From: Collimonas sp. PA-H2
Lineage (GTDB): Bacteria > Pseudomonadota > Gammaproteobacteria > Burkholderiales > Burkholderiaceae_D
DNA: 64,000 nucleotides
Reading direction: 5' to 3'
NCBI RefSeq assembly: GCF_002564105.1
Contig: NZ_PDBX01000001.1
Coordinates: 124,001 to 188,000, forward strand
Numbering within the stretch: position 1 is the first letter of the stretch; each line of letters starts with the position of its first letter. Made by a program: the position numbers and the translations under genes. The notes beneath the pieces are model-generated. The model did no database searches. It was not told the DNA's origin and saw only the letters and a list, made by a program, of their open reading frames with translations. This document shows positions 45,594-54,922 of the stretch, in pieces.

Positions 45594-46020
45594 AGCCGCA
45601 ATAACGGTGGCAGATGCACGCGCTGTGTAATGCTTACTGGCGACTATCTTCACTACCTACGAGTCATCACCCCAAACGATGTTGCTGCACGCGTCCTTGA
45701 TGCCCTAACCATGTTGTCCAGATCAGGCTTGCCCGTCGGTCGCAAGTCGCAGGAAATCGCCCTGACGCGCTTCACCTTGGAATAGCTCGCAGGGATTTGC
45801 ATGTACAAAATAACGAACAGTTCGACAGGTCCAGCCAAGGGACTGGCGCCACGCATCGCCGTCTTCTCCGCCCAGCTCACCGCTGCTCGTAAGTAGCCGT
45901 CTTAGCCTGGGTGTAGGCTTTGACGCCCTTCCCTACGCGAGTGAAGCGCGGGCGACCTTTCGTCACCGGTTGACCGTCCACAACGAAATTGATCACGGTC
46001 ACAGGTGGGCTCGATGACCT
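45594..46020 (-). pseudogene. RusA-like Holliday-junction resolvase, frameshifted
   Basis: Three minus-strand frames add up to a RusA family protein: INFVVDGQPVTKGRPRFTRVGKGVKAYTQAKTATYE (N-terminal KxRPR and YTP/KT region), then SPLAGPVELFVILYMQIPASYSKVKR and RPTGKPDLDNMV (catalytic KPDxDN), then VKIVASKHYTARASATVIAAP. At least two frameshifts separate them. RusA resolves recombination intermediates in phage replication. It is a relic here. Confidence 0.75.
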
Positions 46021-46431
46021 CAAGTCCAATTTGGCGCCTTCAGTGCAAATCATCTAGCTGGCCTTTCGATTTTATCAATGCCTTCAAATTCAATCCATTC
46101 GGCTTAGTGCCGCGCTCATCGTCGGTTTTCTACGGACTGCGGCGATTCTGCTTGGCGACGGAGGTGGCGCGTGGCCGCCGTTAACTTTAGCGGCTTAAGT
46201 CGGCACGAACCGGGGTCGTTTTCCATATTCAGCCACCCAGGGGAAAATTAGCGTTGATTTCAACAGCCCATAGGTTTTAGTGACGCTCAACGTTAACAAC
46301 AGTACAATAGAATAGTATTGCAATATGTCAACGAAAGAGGACGACTGCGACAATTAAACCCATATGCGAATCCGAAATTTCTGAATCAAGATCCAACGAC
46401 AATATCACTCGAACTCAATAGGACCATAACC
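46021..46431. other. degraded region without readable gene
   Basis: Short frames only. Given the phage relics on the left it is probably decayed prophage DNA. An AGGA site precedes the next gene at 46432. Confidence 0.35.
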
Positions 46432-46692
46432 ATGGAAAACCATACTGCAGCGACCACTTTCATTTCTTTCCTTCCATTGATAGTAATGTCAATCTTCTTT
46501 GGAGTAACAGCGAATTTGTTGGCAAAGGAGAAGGAGCGAAACGTCATGACTTGGACGATTCTCGGGATAATCCCAATGGTAAATTTCGTATGCATTTGGT
46601 ATTTTGCGGGTGCAGCGAATTTGAAGCTCGAACGCAAAATGGACGAATTAATTACCAAGCTTGACGCTGCCCGCAATCAAAATTTGCACTAA
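46432..46692 (+). CDS. small membrane protein, unknown
   Basis: 86 aa from the ATG at 46432, which follows AGGA; the earlier frame to 46318 is unlikely. Two hydrophobic segments (TFISFLPLIVMSIFFGVTANLLA and WTILGIIPMVNFVCIWYFAGAA) enclose a basic loop, and a charged helix ends the protein. The form resembles small superinfection or toxin-like membrane proteins, but no family is recognised. Confidence 0.55.
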   Translation: MENHTAATTFISFLPLIVMSIFFGVTANLLAKEKERNVMTWTILGIIPMVNFVCIWYFAGAANLKLERKMDELITKLDAARNQNLH

Positions 46693-46764
46693 GTAGTATT
46701 AGTTCAGATTCAGCGGAATATGCGGTGAAACGTCCCTCAAAACGTTCATTTTAGAAGTCAAGAG

Positions 46765-47193
46765 ATGCTACTTGCACATTACTGGCATGCCGGCGGCGTT
46801 AGGCACTTCGACGAACTGACAGGCGTTGTTGGCATCCAAATGTCAGTTTCACGTGAGAGCGCCGATTGGGGGTTTTTATGGCATCAGCGCGGAAAGTGGT
46901 TTGCAATTAGAAAGGACCGCGAGTCTCTGATTTTTCAACATGGCACTAAGCAGTGGCGCTTACGAAGCGATCATGAGTTCAGTGTCACGCGAGGTTTTCT
47001 TAGGCAGTTTAAAATTTGTGAAGATGGCCAGGTCACGTTCACTCTGAAATACCTGTTTACTGGCGCGTTTTCGTCGAATATTGACCCAACTTACGATTCA
47101 ATTGACGAGGAATCTGATGATTTTTTCCTTTACGTGTCTGAGATGTGGGCGTACTGGAAAGACAAAGATATATCGACTTTTCTGAAGGCATGA
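46765..47193 (+). CDS. unknown soluble protein
   Basis: This 142-aa protein starts MLLAHYWHAGGVRHFDELTGVVGIQMSVSRESADWGFLWHQRGKWFAIRKD. It is rich in aromatic residues with strands in the middle and an acidic end (DSIDEESDDFFLYVSEMWAYWKDKD). It has no signal or membrane helix and no recognised family. Codon use looks like the low-GC accessory genes around it. Confidence 0.5.
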   Translation: MLLAHYWHAGGVRHFDELTGVVGIQMSVSRESADWGFLWHQRGKWFAIRKDRESLIFQHGTKQWRLRSDHEFSVTRGFLRQFKICEDGQVTFTLKYLFTGAFSSNIDPTYDSIDEESDDFFLYVSEMWAYWKDKDISTFLKA

Positions 47194-47214
47194 ACCAGAG
47201 AAAATCATCCAAGC

Positions 47215-47764
47215 CTAGACTCCTGCAGACATTCCTCCCATCACCACATGGGTTATTTTGCGGTCACGTAAATCCTGGCCGACATCAGACTTTGGTGCCA
47301 CGACCGTCACTGACGCGCTTGACGGCCTGGCATTGAGTTGCATCGCCGGCGCGATTGCAGCGATCTCAGGAATATCCGACATCTTCGCAACAATAGGCGC
47401 GGTCGGTATATTCGGGACGGTTGAGATATTCGGCACCGCCGGCGTTTGCGGCGTCACCGCTAGCGACGGCATGACGCTCTTCGCCTGCATTGCTCTCGCA
47501 TCCTGCGCGAAGAACACGCCCATGCGCATCTTGTTGCCCATGTTTTTATAAGCGGCACCAGCAGAGATCGTCCCTTCACCATACAGGCTTTTATTGTTTT
47601 TGATGACGGCCTCAATCCGCAAGCGCTCGCTAGGCGCTGCGTGTAGTGAAGCACCTCTCCGGCGATGTGCTGCCAATCCGGTGCGTTCGAGAAAATAGGC
47701 ACGTCCATGATATCTACGCGCCGCGGATCAGAATCGATGCGATCACCGTTGGGCGGCAACGCCA
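47215..47764 (-). pseudogene. phage-like gene with frameshift
   Basis: One frame reads MALPPNGDRIDSDPRRVDIMDVPIFSNAPDWQHIAGEVLHYTQR from 47764. After a shift near 47640 another continues SERLRIEAVIKNNKSLYGEGTISAGAAYKNMGNKMRMGVFFAQDARAM and ends in a proline/alanine-rich tail with RDRKITHVVMGGMSAGV at 47215. Both parts look like one former prophage protein. I cannot name it with certainty. Confidence 0.5.
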
Positions 47765-48009
47765 TCTTCGTTAGTGGCTATATGCTCCCACCTGAAACCT
47801 ATCAAAAGTGATATGAAATACAAGGGGATATAAAAAATAGATTATTTAATTTTCATTGCAAGAACGAATGTGCTCAGGGCAATAAATCCAATTAGGTGTT
47901 GTTAGATTCATTACCCCTTGTGGGTCACACACATTTATGCGGAGTTCAGTCCAATCCACGATACGTGGCGAGTGCTACACAGTGGCGCATCATTTGATAA
48001 TGCCAGCAT

Positions 48010-49056
48010 TTAGCGTTCGATCAAACGGCCCCAGCGATCGTTCCAGGCGGCCCGTTCCTTGTTGATGACATCCCAGTCGACCGTGTTGATGTTTTTCATC
48101 AGCTTGTCGACATTGCCGATTTTGGCTTGCACCGATTCCGGGATCTTGACGCCCTTGTTGATCGGTATGGCGTTGGCATATTCCACCGCCTTGCCCTGTG
48201 AACCAGCGCTCAGCAGGTATTCCACCAGTTTCTGCGACAGCTCCGGCTCGGAATTGTTTTTCAGGGCGCAGGCGCCGACCATCAGCATCACAGCCCCCTC
48301 TTTCGGCGTGGCGAATTCCGCCGGAATGCCCTTGGCCTTCAGATTCGCGATTGCGGTCGGCGTCAGCGGAAAAATGGCGGTTTCGCCGGTTTGCACCATT
48401 TCCGAGATTTTCGCCGAGCTGGACAGGTACTCAAGCACGTTGGGACCGACGGTGCTACCCCATTTCTGGAAACCTGGTTCGACATTCTTGTCGGTGCCGC
48501 CGACCAGGCGGTTGAACATCAGGAAGCTGTGCAGGCCGAAGGTGCTGCTCTGGATCGACTGGAACACCACTTTCCCCTTGTATTTCGGATCGGCGAAATC
48601 CATCCAGGACGTCGGCGCGGCCCAGCCTTTTTCATCGAACATCTTCTTGTTGTATCCGATGCCGACGGTGCCCAGTTCTATCCCCACCGCCTGGTCATTG
48701 GCCATGCGCGCGAATGGATAGATTTCCTTGAATACCGGAGCGTCTTTCAGTTTCTGGCACAGACCCATGCCGATCGCGCGGTACATGACGCCATCGTCGA
48801 GAAACACCAGGTGCATTTGCGGCTTGTCCTTTTGCGCCGACATCTTGGCCATGATGTCGGCGGAGGTGCCGGGAACCACCACGATCTTGACGTTATTGGC
48901 TTTTTCAAATTCCGGGAATATATAACTGGTGTAATTTTTTTCCATGCTGCCGCCGTTCATGCCGACATAAAGCGTGCGCGTCTCAGCGCTGCTTGCCGCT
49001 GCGACGCCTAATGCAGAAATGAATCCTGTTGCCAGGAGAATTTGTTTGAATTTCAC
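48010..49056 (-). CDS. polyamine-type ABC transporter substrate-binding protein
   Basis: The 348-aa periplasmic binding protein has a signal peptide (LLATGFISALGVAAASSAETR) and a PotD-like fold (LYVGMNGGSMEKNYTSYIFPEFEKANNVKIVVVPGTSADIMAKMSAQ ... VGIELGTVGIGYNKKMF). It closes with DWDVINKERAAWNDRWGRL, typical of the spermidine/putrescine cluster. It is the last gene of the leftward operon whose ATPase and permeases lie at 51978-54737. The ligand is unknown, probably a small cationic amino compound. Confidence 0.88.
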   Translation of the reverse strand: MKFKQILLATGFISALGVAAASSAETRTLYVGMNGGSMEKNYTSYIFPEFEKANNVKIVVVPGTSADIMAKMSAQKDKPQMHLVFLDDGVMYRAIGMGLCQKLKDAPVFKEIYPFARMANDQAVGIELGTVGIGYNKKMFDEKGWAAPTSWMDFADPKYKGKVVFQSIQSSTFGLHSFLMFNRLVGGTDKNVEPGFQKWGSTVGPNVLEYLSSSAKISEMVQTGETAIFPLTPTAIANLKAKGIPAEFATPKEGAVMLMVGACALKNNSEPELSQKLVEYLLSAGSQGKAVEYANAIPINKGVKIPESVQAKIGNVDKLMKNINTVDWDVINKERAAWNDRWGRLIER

Positions 49057-49144
49057 GGTCCCGCCTCCTCAAAGATTAAACACCCCGATATGCCTGCCAC
49101 ATAATTTCCTGATGCACCGGCTTCAGCTTGTTTTCAACTTATTT

Positions 49145-50266
49145 TCAACTTGTTGCGCTGAATCTAGCGATGCTGAAAGCCTCGATAGGCGTTGCCGTCG
49201 CCCCATGGACCACCAGATCCGCCAGGACTTCCCCCACTGCCGGCGCCAGCTGGAAGCCGGCGCCGGAAAAGCCAAAAGCATGAAACAAGCCAGGAGTCGT
49301 CACGCTCGGTCCGAGGACCGGCTGATGGTCAGGCAATGCGCCCTCGACGCCGGTCCAGTTGCGAATCACCAGTGCGTTTCGCAATGCAGGAATGAATTCG
49401 CAGGCCATCCTCATCGAGGCAAACATGGCAGCGCTGTCCGGCCGCGTCGATGCAATCGCCAGTTGCCCCATGCCTCGTCCGCCTCCCAACACGAAATTTC
49501 CTCTTGCCACCTGCCGCACATAAAAGCCGCCGCCGACGATGCCGACGTTGGGTTCAACCAGCTTCGGCATCGGTTCGGTCACCCACATGTTTGGAAAAAT
49601 AGGATATTCCGGCACCTGCTCGCCAAATTGTTCGGCAAATTTTGCGCCCCATGCACCGGCGCAGTTAAGCAGGAATTTCGCTTTTACTTCCAGTCCATCG
49701 GTAGCGCAAACCGCAAATTTCCCACCCTCGAAGACGGCGCTTTCTACTGTCGTCCCTTCGCGCAGGTCGGCGCCGTGCTTCCTTGCCGCCATCGCAAAAG
49801 CAGCGGCCACCAGACGTGGATTGGCGTGACCATCGCCCGGGCACAAGGAACCGCCGGCGACCTTCTCGCCGAGCCAGGGATAGCGCTGGCGCAGTGCTGC
49901 CCGCCCGAGGATTTCAAGCTGCAAGCCGAAGCCGTCGGCTTGTCCTCGGTAGTCTTCGAGCGACGCCAGCTCCGCCTCGTTACGCGCCAGTTTCAGATGG
50001 CCTGAAACCGTATATTCGCAGTCGCTGCCTATCAGTTGCGGCAAATGCTGCCAGATCGCATAAGCCCGCTGGGACAAGGGCAGCTGCACCACGGGCCGCC
50101 CCTGGCGCCGCACTCCGCCATAATTGACGCCGCTGGCTTGCGCACCGCACCAGCCCTGTTCCAGCAACACCACCGACAGGTTCATGCGACGCAAGGCCAG
50201 CGCCGCAGAACAGCCCATCAGGCCGCCGCCGATGATGGCGACGTCGGCTGTCAGCCGCTCGTTCAT
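49145..50266 (-). CDS. FAD-dependent oxidoreductase, HcnC/LhpE-like subunit
   Basis: The 373-aa DAO-family flavoprotein begins MNERLTADVAIIGGGLMGCSAALALRRMNLSVVLLEQGWCGAQASGVNYGGVRRQGRP, an FAD-binding fold followed by a dense R/G motif like that of glycine and proline oxidases. Its start overlaps the HcnB-like stop by an ATGA. With the two genes upstream it forms a three-part dehydrogenase of the HcnABC, opine-oxidase OoxAB or D-hydroxyproline dehydrogenase class. The product cannot be told from sequence. Confidence 0.82.
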   Translation of the reverse strand: MNERLTADVAIIGGGLMGCSAALALRRMNLSVVLLEQGWCGAQASGVNYGGVRRQGRPVVQLPLSQRAYAIWQHLPQLIGSDCEYTVSGHLKLARNEAELASLEDYRGQADGFGLQLEILGRAALRQRYPWLGEKVAGGSLCPGDGHANPRLVAAAFAMAARKHGADLREGTTVESAVFEGGKFAVCATDGLEVKAKFLLNCAGAWGAKFAEQFGEQVPEYPIFPNMWVTEPMPKLVEPNVGIVGGGFYVRQVARGNFVLGGGRGMGQLAIASTRPDSAAMFASMRMACEFIPALRNALVIRNWTGVEGALPDHQPVLGPSVTTPGLFHAFGFSGAGFQLAPAVGEVLADLVVHGATATPIEAFSIARFSATS

Positions 50267-51660
50267 GAGGTTTCCCGTGCCGGACTCAGCGCCACGCCGA
50301 CCGCCACCGGAAACGGCTTGATCGGCGGCTGCCCGCGCAGGCGTCCAATTTCCGCCAGCGATTTGCCGGCGCTGCAAGCCAGGATTTCAGCGGCGGCGGC
50401 ACCGCAAACCCGCCCCTGGCAGCGCCCCATGCCAACCCGGGTCAGCGCTTTCAGGCGGTTCATTTCAAGCGTGCCGGCATGGTTCACGGCACGGCGCAAC
50501 TCGCCCGCTGTGATTTCTTCGCAGCGGCAAATGATTTCTTCATCGGCGCACTCGCGCGCCCACGCGACAGGGGCCGGAAATGCGCGCTCCAGTCCGCGCC
50601 GAAACCCCTGCATGCGTTGCAATGCACGATCAAGACGCCTGCTCTCGCTCCGGTCGATGGTCTTTCCCAAATCTTCAAGTAAAGCCAGGGCGGCGCGCTT
50701 TCCCGCCAGTTCAGCGGCGTCGGCGCCGGCGATACCGCCGCCGTCGCCCGCAAGATATACCCTCTTGACGCTGCTGCGCCCGGCCAAGTCGCGCTGCGGC
50801 AGCCATTGCTGATTAAGCTGGCTGAATTCGAACGCGCAGCCCGCCAGGTCGGCCAGCTGGGTTTCCGAACGCAGGCCGAAACCGCTGGCAACCGCGTCGC
50901 ACTCCAGCGTTTGTTCCCGGCCATTCTTATGCCAGGAAATGGTTTTTACTTTTTGCTCGCCCGAGACAGCAATTTTTTCCACGCCCTCCACCACCTTGAC
51001 GCCATGACAGCGCAGCCACGCGAGAAAATACAAACCCTTGGCTAAAGTGAGCGGTTGTTTCAACAGATCGGCTGTCGCCCGCAGCTTGCCGGAAAAAGAA
51101 GAAGTATCCAGCACTGCCGCAATGCTGGCGCCGGCTTTCGCATATTGATAGGCAAGCAGGTAAAGCAAGGGTCCGGAGCCGACCAGGACGATACGGCTGC
51201 CGATCACGCAGCCCTGCGCTTTCAGCGCAACCTGGGCTGCCCCCAGGGTATACACGCCGGGTAAAAGCCAGCCGGGGAAAGGCAAAACCCGATCGATGGC
51301 GCCGGTGCATAAGATCAGATGCGAATAGGGCAAAGAATAAGGTAAAGACTGGTGCTGGCCATGGCCCAGCAGGTCCAGCTGGCGGCCGTCGCAATTCCAC
51401 ACCAGGGTATCGGGCAGATAATTGATATGGCTGCGCAGTTTGTTGAATGTTCGATGCAGCGCATCCGCCTTGGCCGATTCGAAACCGTACAGCTGTTTTG
51501 CCGAGCGCACGAAGCCGGCAGGCGGCTGGCGATATATCTGGCCGCCGGCACGCTGGTTTTCATCGACAAGCACGGGCCGCAAGCCGGCAGCCACCAGCAC
51601 CTCGGCAGCACGCACGCCAGCCGGGCCGGCGCCGACAATCACGATCCGCGGCTCACTCAT
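50263..51660 (-). CDS. NAD(P)/FAD oxidoreductase with BFD [2Fe-2S] domain, HcnB/LhpB-like subunit
   Basis: The 465-aa protein has two nucleotide-binding motifs (IVGAGPAGVRAAEVL at the N-terminus, RIVLVGSGPLLYLLAYQYAKAG mid) and a C-terminal BFD-like cluster domain (IICRCEEITAGELRRAV ... RVGMGRCQGRVCGAAAAEIL) with four cysteines. This is the alpha subunit of hydrogen-cyanide-synthase/opine-oxidase-like complexes. It overlaps both flanking genes by a few bases, so subunit translation is coupled. Confidence 0.85.
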   Translation of the reverse strand: MSEPRIVIVGAGPAGVRAAEVLVAAGLRPVLVDENQRAGGQIYRQPPAGFVRSAKQLYGFESAKADALHRTFNKLRSHINYLPDTLVWNCDGRQLDLLGHGQHQSLPYSLPYSHLILCTGAIDRVLPFPGWLLPGVYTLGAAQVALKAQGCVIGSRIVLVGSGPLLYLLAYQYAKAGASIAAVLDTSSFSGKLRATADLLKQPLTLAKGLYFLAWLRCHGVKVVEGVEKIAVSGEQKVKTISWHKNGREQTLECDAVASGFGLRSETQLADLAGCAFEFSQLNQQWLPQRDLAGRSSVKRVYLAGDGGGIAGADAAELAGKRAALALLEDLGKTIDRSESRRLDRALQRMQGFRRGLERAFPAPVAWARECADEEIICRCEEITAGELRRAVNHAGTLEMNRLKALTRVGMGRCQGRVCGAAAAEILACSAGKSLAEIGRLRGQPPIKPFPVAVGVALSPARETS

Positions 51661-51949
51661 GCGAGGCTCCCGGAACCGCAGTCAGCAGCCGCATGCCGGC
51701 CTGGATTTCGGTGCTGCAAGCGCGCAGCGGCTGCCCGTCTTCGGTGCGCATCCAGCAATCCTGGCAAGCGCCGATCAGGCAAAAGCCGGCGCGCGGCTTG
51801 CCGCTGAATTCAGACATGCGCAAGCGGTCCGCCTGCGTCAGTACCGCCGTCAAGACGGTGTCGCCTGCCAACGCGGTGACGCTGCGGCCATCCAGCGAAA
51901 AGCTGACGGGTTCGCGTTGTGTCTCTGCGATTCTGGTAAATAACGTCAT
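51653..51949 (-). CDS. [2Fe-2S] ferredoxin-like subunit, HcnA/LhpF-like
   Basis: The 98-aa protein has a plant-ferredoxin-type cluster motif GFCLIGACQDCWMR with further cysteine in RACSTEIQAGM. The start at 51949 follows GGAAAG; the frame to 51973 adds eight residues without a ribosome site. This small electron-transfer subunit is the third part of the complex with the two flavoproteins. Its stop overlaps the next start. Confidence 0.85.
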   Translation of the reverse strand: MTLFTRIAETQREPVSFSLDGRSVTALAGDTVLTAVLTQADRLRMSEFSGKPRAGFCLIGACQDCWMRTEDGQPLRACSTEIQAGMRLLTAVPGASHE

Positions 51950-51977
51950 TGCTTGCTTTCCAGTTGCCGGCATGAGT

Positions 51978-52775
51978 TCATCCCTGCTGGCCGATCAATA
52001 CCTTGTCCAGCCCGTAGACGCGATCCAGGATCAGCATCGCGGCGCCGGTAACCAGGATCATCAATGCCGACACCGAAGCCATCATCGGATCGATCGATTC
52101 GGTGGCGTACATATACATGCGCACCGGCAGCGTGACAGTGGCCGGCGTGGTGACGAAAATCGACATGGTCAGCTCGTCGAAACTGTTGATGAACGCCAGC
52201 AGCCAGCCGCCGGTAATGCCAGGCAAGATCATCGGCAGCGTGACGCGCCGGAATACCGTCCAGGGTCCGGCGCCGAGCGACTGCGCCGCCTGCTCGGCGC
52301 TTCTGTCCATGCCGACCACGGCTGCCAGCACCAGCCGCAATACATAGGGACTGATCACCACCACGTGGGCCACCACCAACCAGCCGAACGATCCGCTAAC
52401 GCCCATGCTGGCGAACAGACGCATCAACGCCACCCCTAGCACCAGAGTGGGAATGATCAGCGGCGACAGGAACAAGGCATTCAGGAAATCGCGGCCGGCA
52501 AAGCTCAGGCGCCCGATCGCCAATCCTGCCGGCAGCGCCACGCACAGCGAGAACGTGGCAGACAGCAGAGCCAGCAGCAGGCTGTTGTAGAACGATTGCA
52601 CGAAGTCGGGATGCTCGAAGATGGCCTTGAACCAGCGTAATGAAACACCGTGGGTCGGCAAGGACAGCGTGTCTTCCGGCGTAAACGCGACCAGGCACAC
52701 CACCAGCAGCGGCGCCAGCACGAACGCCACCACCAGCGCATGGAATATCAAGGCAATCGGACCATTGTTGCGCAT
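51978..52775 (-). CDS. polyamine-type ABC transporter permease (PotC-like)
   Basis: The 265-aa permease starts MRNNGPIALIFHALVVAFVLAPLLVV at 52775; the longer frame to 53141 is out of frame with the other permease and rejected. It has about six helices and the EAA loop AEQAAQSLGAGPWTVFRRVTLPMILPGI. It lies 18 bp after the partner permease gene. It is an inner-membrane importer subunit. Confidence 0.9.
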   Translation of the reverse strand: MRNNGPIALIFHALVVAFVLAPLLVVCLVAFTPEDTLSLPTHGVSLRWFKAIFEHPDFVQSFYNSLLLALLSATFSLCVALPAGLAIGRLSFAGRDFLNALFLSPLIIPTLVLGVALMRLFASMGVSGSFGWLVVAHVVVISPYVLRLVLAAVVGMDRSAEQAAQSLGAGPWTVFRRVTLPMILPGITGGWLLAFINSFDELTMSIFVTTPATVTLPVRMYMYATESIDPMMASVSALMILVTGAAMLILDRVYGLDKVLIGQQG

Positions 52776-52792
52776 ACGATAGTTTTCCCCGG

Positions 52793-53668
52793 TTAGCCCA
52801 GCGTCCTGGAATACTTGCGCTCCAGGACCCGGTTGTAGCTCAGCATGATGAGCAGGTTCGCCAGCAGCAGGATGATGGCTATCGACGCCCCCAGCGGCCA
52901 GTTGAGCGAGCCGAGGAACTCGTCGTAGACGGTGGTCGCTACCACTTTCAGGCGGCGTCCGCCCAGCAAGCCCGGAATCGCAAAGGCGCTGGCGCTGAGG
53001 CCGAACACGATCAGGCTGCCGGACAGGATGCCGGGCAAGACCTGCGGCAGCACGATCCGCCGCAGCACTGTCGCCGGCGAAGCGTTCAGGGACAAGGCTG
53101 CCTGGGCGACAGTAGGATCGAGCCTTTGCAGGGAGGTCCATACCGGAATCACCATGAACGGCAGCATCACGTGCACCAGGGCGATCACGATTGCGCCAGT
53201 GGTGTAGAGCAGTTTGAGCGGCGCAAAACCGAGCCAGGCGATAGCCGAGTTAACCAGGCCGTTGGCGCTGAGCAGCATGCTCCAGCCGAAAGCGCGCACC
53301 ACTACCGACACCAGCAGGGGCCCGAGAATGACGATCAGGAAAATCGAGCGCCACGGTTTTCCCATGCGGCTCAGCACATAGGCTTCCGGCGCGCCGATCA
53401 GTATGCAGATGAGCGTGGTCAGTCCCGCTATCCAGAATGTGCGCAAGAAGATGGAATGAAAATATTCGTCGCTGACAACCTGCCAGTAGTTGTTCAGGCT
53501 GAATTTTGCGACGATGCCGGCGCCGGCATCGAAACCGTAGAAAGACAGCAGCAAGGTCAGCAGCAGCGGCGCCAGCACCATCGTGAAAAAAAGGATCACG
53601 CCCGGTGCCGTCAGCAGGTACGGCAGCGATGGCGAGGATAGCGAAGACAGCGCGGGCGCCTTAGCCAT
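52793..53668 (-). CDS. polyamine-type ABC transporter permease (PotB-like)
   Basis: This 291-aa inner-membrane permease has the first helix PYLLTAPGVILFFTMVLAPLLLTLLLSFYGF and the EAA motif VAQAALSLNASPATVLRRIVLPQVLPGILSG. Its start overlaps the ATPase stop by 8 bp, typical of a tightly packed transporter operon. Confidence 0.9.
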   Translation of the reverse strand: MAKAPALSSLSSPSLPYLLTAPGVILFFTMVLAPLLLTLLLSFYGFDAGAGIVAKFSLNNYWQVVSDEYFHSIFLRTFWIAGLTTLICILIGAPEAYVLSRMGKPWRSIFLIVILGPLLVSVVVRAFGWSMLLSANGLVNSAIAWLGFAPLKLLYTTGAIVIALVHVMLPFMVIPVWTSLQRLDPTVAQAALSLNASPATVLRRIVLPQVLPGILSGSLIVFGLSASAFAIPGLLGGRRLKVVATTVYDEFLGSLNWPLGASIAIILLLANLLIMLSYNRVLERKYSRTLG

Positions 53669-54737
53669 GCCTGACCTCAGGCTGTCCGCGCTTGACTATG
53701 TGCAGCGCGTCCGCCGGCCAGCGCAAGGAAACCTCCTGGCCGTCGCTGCATGCGGCATTGCCGCAGTTCTGCCAGGTGGCCAGCAAATCGCCCAGCCCGG
53801 TGTCGATGTGATACAGCCATTGGTTGCCAAGGAATACGCCCGAGCGCACCCGGCCGCGGATGATTTCATCCTGCGGGCTGCAGCGTTCGAGTTTTTCCGG
53901 GCGCAGGCAGAGCGTGACCTGTTCGCCGATCTGCAAGGTGGCGTCGCTGGTGTTCAGCAAATGTCCGTGAACATTCAGCGCCGATCCTTGCTGGCTGACC
54001 GACGCCACCTGCCCTTCGAACAGATTGGCCTTGCCGACGAACTGCGAGACGAACTGGTTGACCGGCGACTCATAGGCATCGAAAGGCTTGGCGATCTGGA
54101 TCGCGCGGCCGGCATCCATCACCACCACGCGGTCGCTCATCGACAAGGCTTCCGACTGGTCATGGGTGACCATGATGGTGGTGGTGCCGACCTTGCGCTG
54201 GATCTCGCGCAGCTCGACCTGCATGTCCTCGCGCAGCTTGGCGTCGAGATTCGACATCGGCTCATCGAGCAGCAGCACCGGCGGTTCGATCACCAGCGCA
54301 CGCGCCAGGGCCACCCGCTGGCGCTGGCCGCCGGACAGCTCGCGCGGATAGCGATGGCTGAATTTTTCCAGGTGCACCAGCGCCAGCGCCTTGCGTACCC
54401 GCTGCGCGCACTCGTCCGCTGCAACCTGGCGCATTTCCAGGCCGAAGGCGACATTGGCGCTTACCGTCATGTGCGGAAACAAGGCATAACTCTGGAACAC
54501 GATGCCAAGGCCGCGGCGGTTCGGCTTTTCGTGGGTGATGTCGCGTCCATCCAGCAACACGCGGCCCGCGCTCGCCTCGACAAAGCCGGCGATCATTTGC
54601 AAGGTAGTGGTCTTGCCGCAGCCGGAAGGGCCGAGCAGCGAAACGAACTCGCCCTTCTCCACCGTCAGGTTGAGTTGCTCCACCGCGGTGAAGTCACCGT
54701 AGTGCTTGGATAGGTTTTCCAGCTGTAGAAACGACAT
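53661..54737 (-). CDS. polyamine-type ABC transporter ATP-binding protein (PotA-like)
   Basis: The 358-aa ATPase has Walker A GPSGCGKTT, signature LSGGQRQRVALARAL, Walker B LLLDEPMSNLD, the H-loop VTHDQSEAL, and a C-terminal TOBE domain (RVRSGVFLGNQWLYHID). MSFLQLENLSKHYGDF at 54737 is the start, with GGGAGAC 7 bp upstream. It drives import by the two permeases. It is the first gene of the operon and lies divergent from the IclR regulator. Confidence 0.92.
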   Translation of the reverse strand: MSFLQLENLSKHYGDFTAVEQLNLTVEKGEFVSLLGPSGCGKTTTLQMIAGFVEASAGRVLLDGRDITHEKPNRRGLGIVFQSYALFPHMTVSANVAFGLEMRQVAADECAQRVRKALALVHLEKFSHRYPRELSGGQRQRVALARALVIEPPVLLLDEPMSNLDAKLREDMQVELREIQRKVGTTTIMVTHDQSEALSMSDRVVVMDAGRAIQIAKPFDAYESPVNQFVSQFVGKANLFEGQVASVSQQGSALNVHGHLLNTSDATLQIGEQVTLCLRPEKLERCSPQDEIIRGRVRSGVFLGNQWLYHIDTGLGDLLATWQNCGNAACSDGQEVSLRWPADALHIVKRGQPEVRHG

Positions 54738-54873
54738 CGACTTGTCTCCCATGACGGTCGGTTTTGCATCCAATACCTTGCCAAAGCCTTTTCCGAAATA
54801 TAGTGAAAAGAAAAATCAGGGTCAATTCAATATTCCATATACCAGACTAATTATTTGATTTACTCCATTAAAT

Positions 54874-54907
54874 GAATATATTATTGAATGTATAGATAAA
54901 TATATTC
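54874..54907. promoter_or_regulatory. IclR operator candidate
   Basis: GAATATATT (54874-54882) and AATATATTC (54899-54907) form a perfect 9-bp inverted repeat with a 16-bp spacer, in the 185-bp space between the transporter operon and iclR, just upstream of the iclR ribosome site. The position suits repression of both directions. Confidence 0.5.
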
Positions 54908-54922
54908 CACCTGGAGAAATTG

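Noticed and set aside
50263..51949. Naming the three subunits hcnABC (hydrogen cyanide synthase)
   Set aside because: The same architecture fits opine oxidase and D-hydroxyproline dehydrogenase, and the linked importer favours catabolism. The symbol was withheld.
51447..52439. Antisense frame over the dehydrogenase/permease genes
   Set aside because: Low-complexity, overlaps well-identified genes; a shadow.
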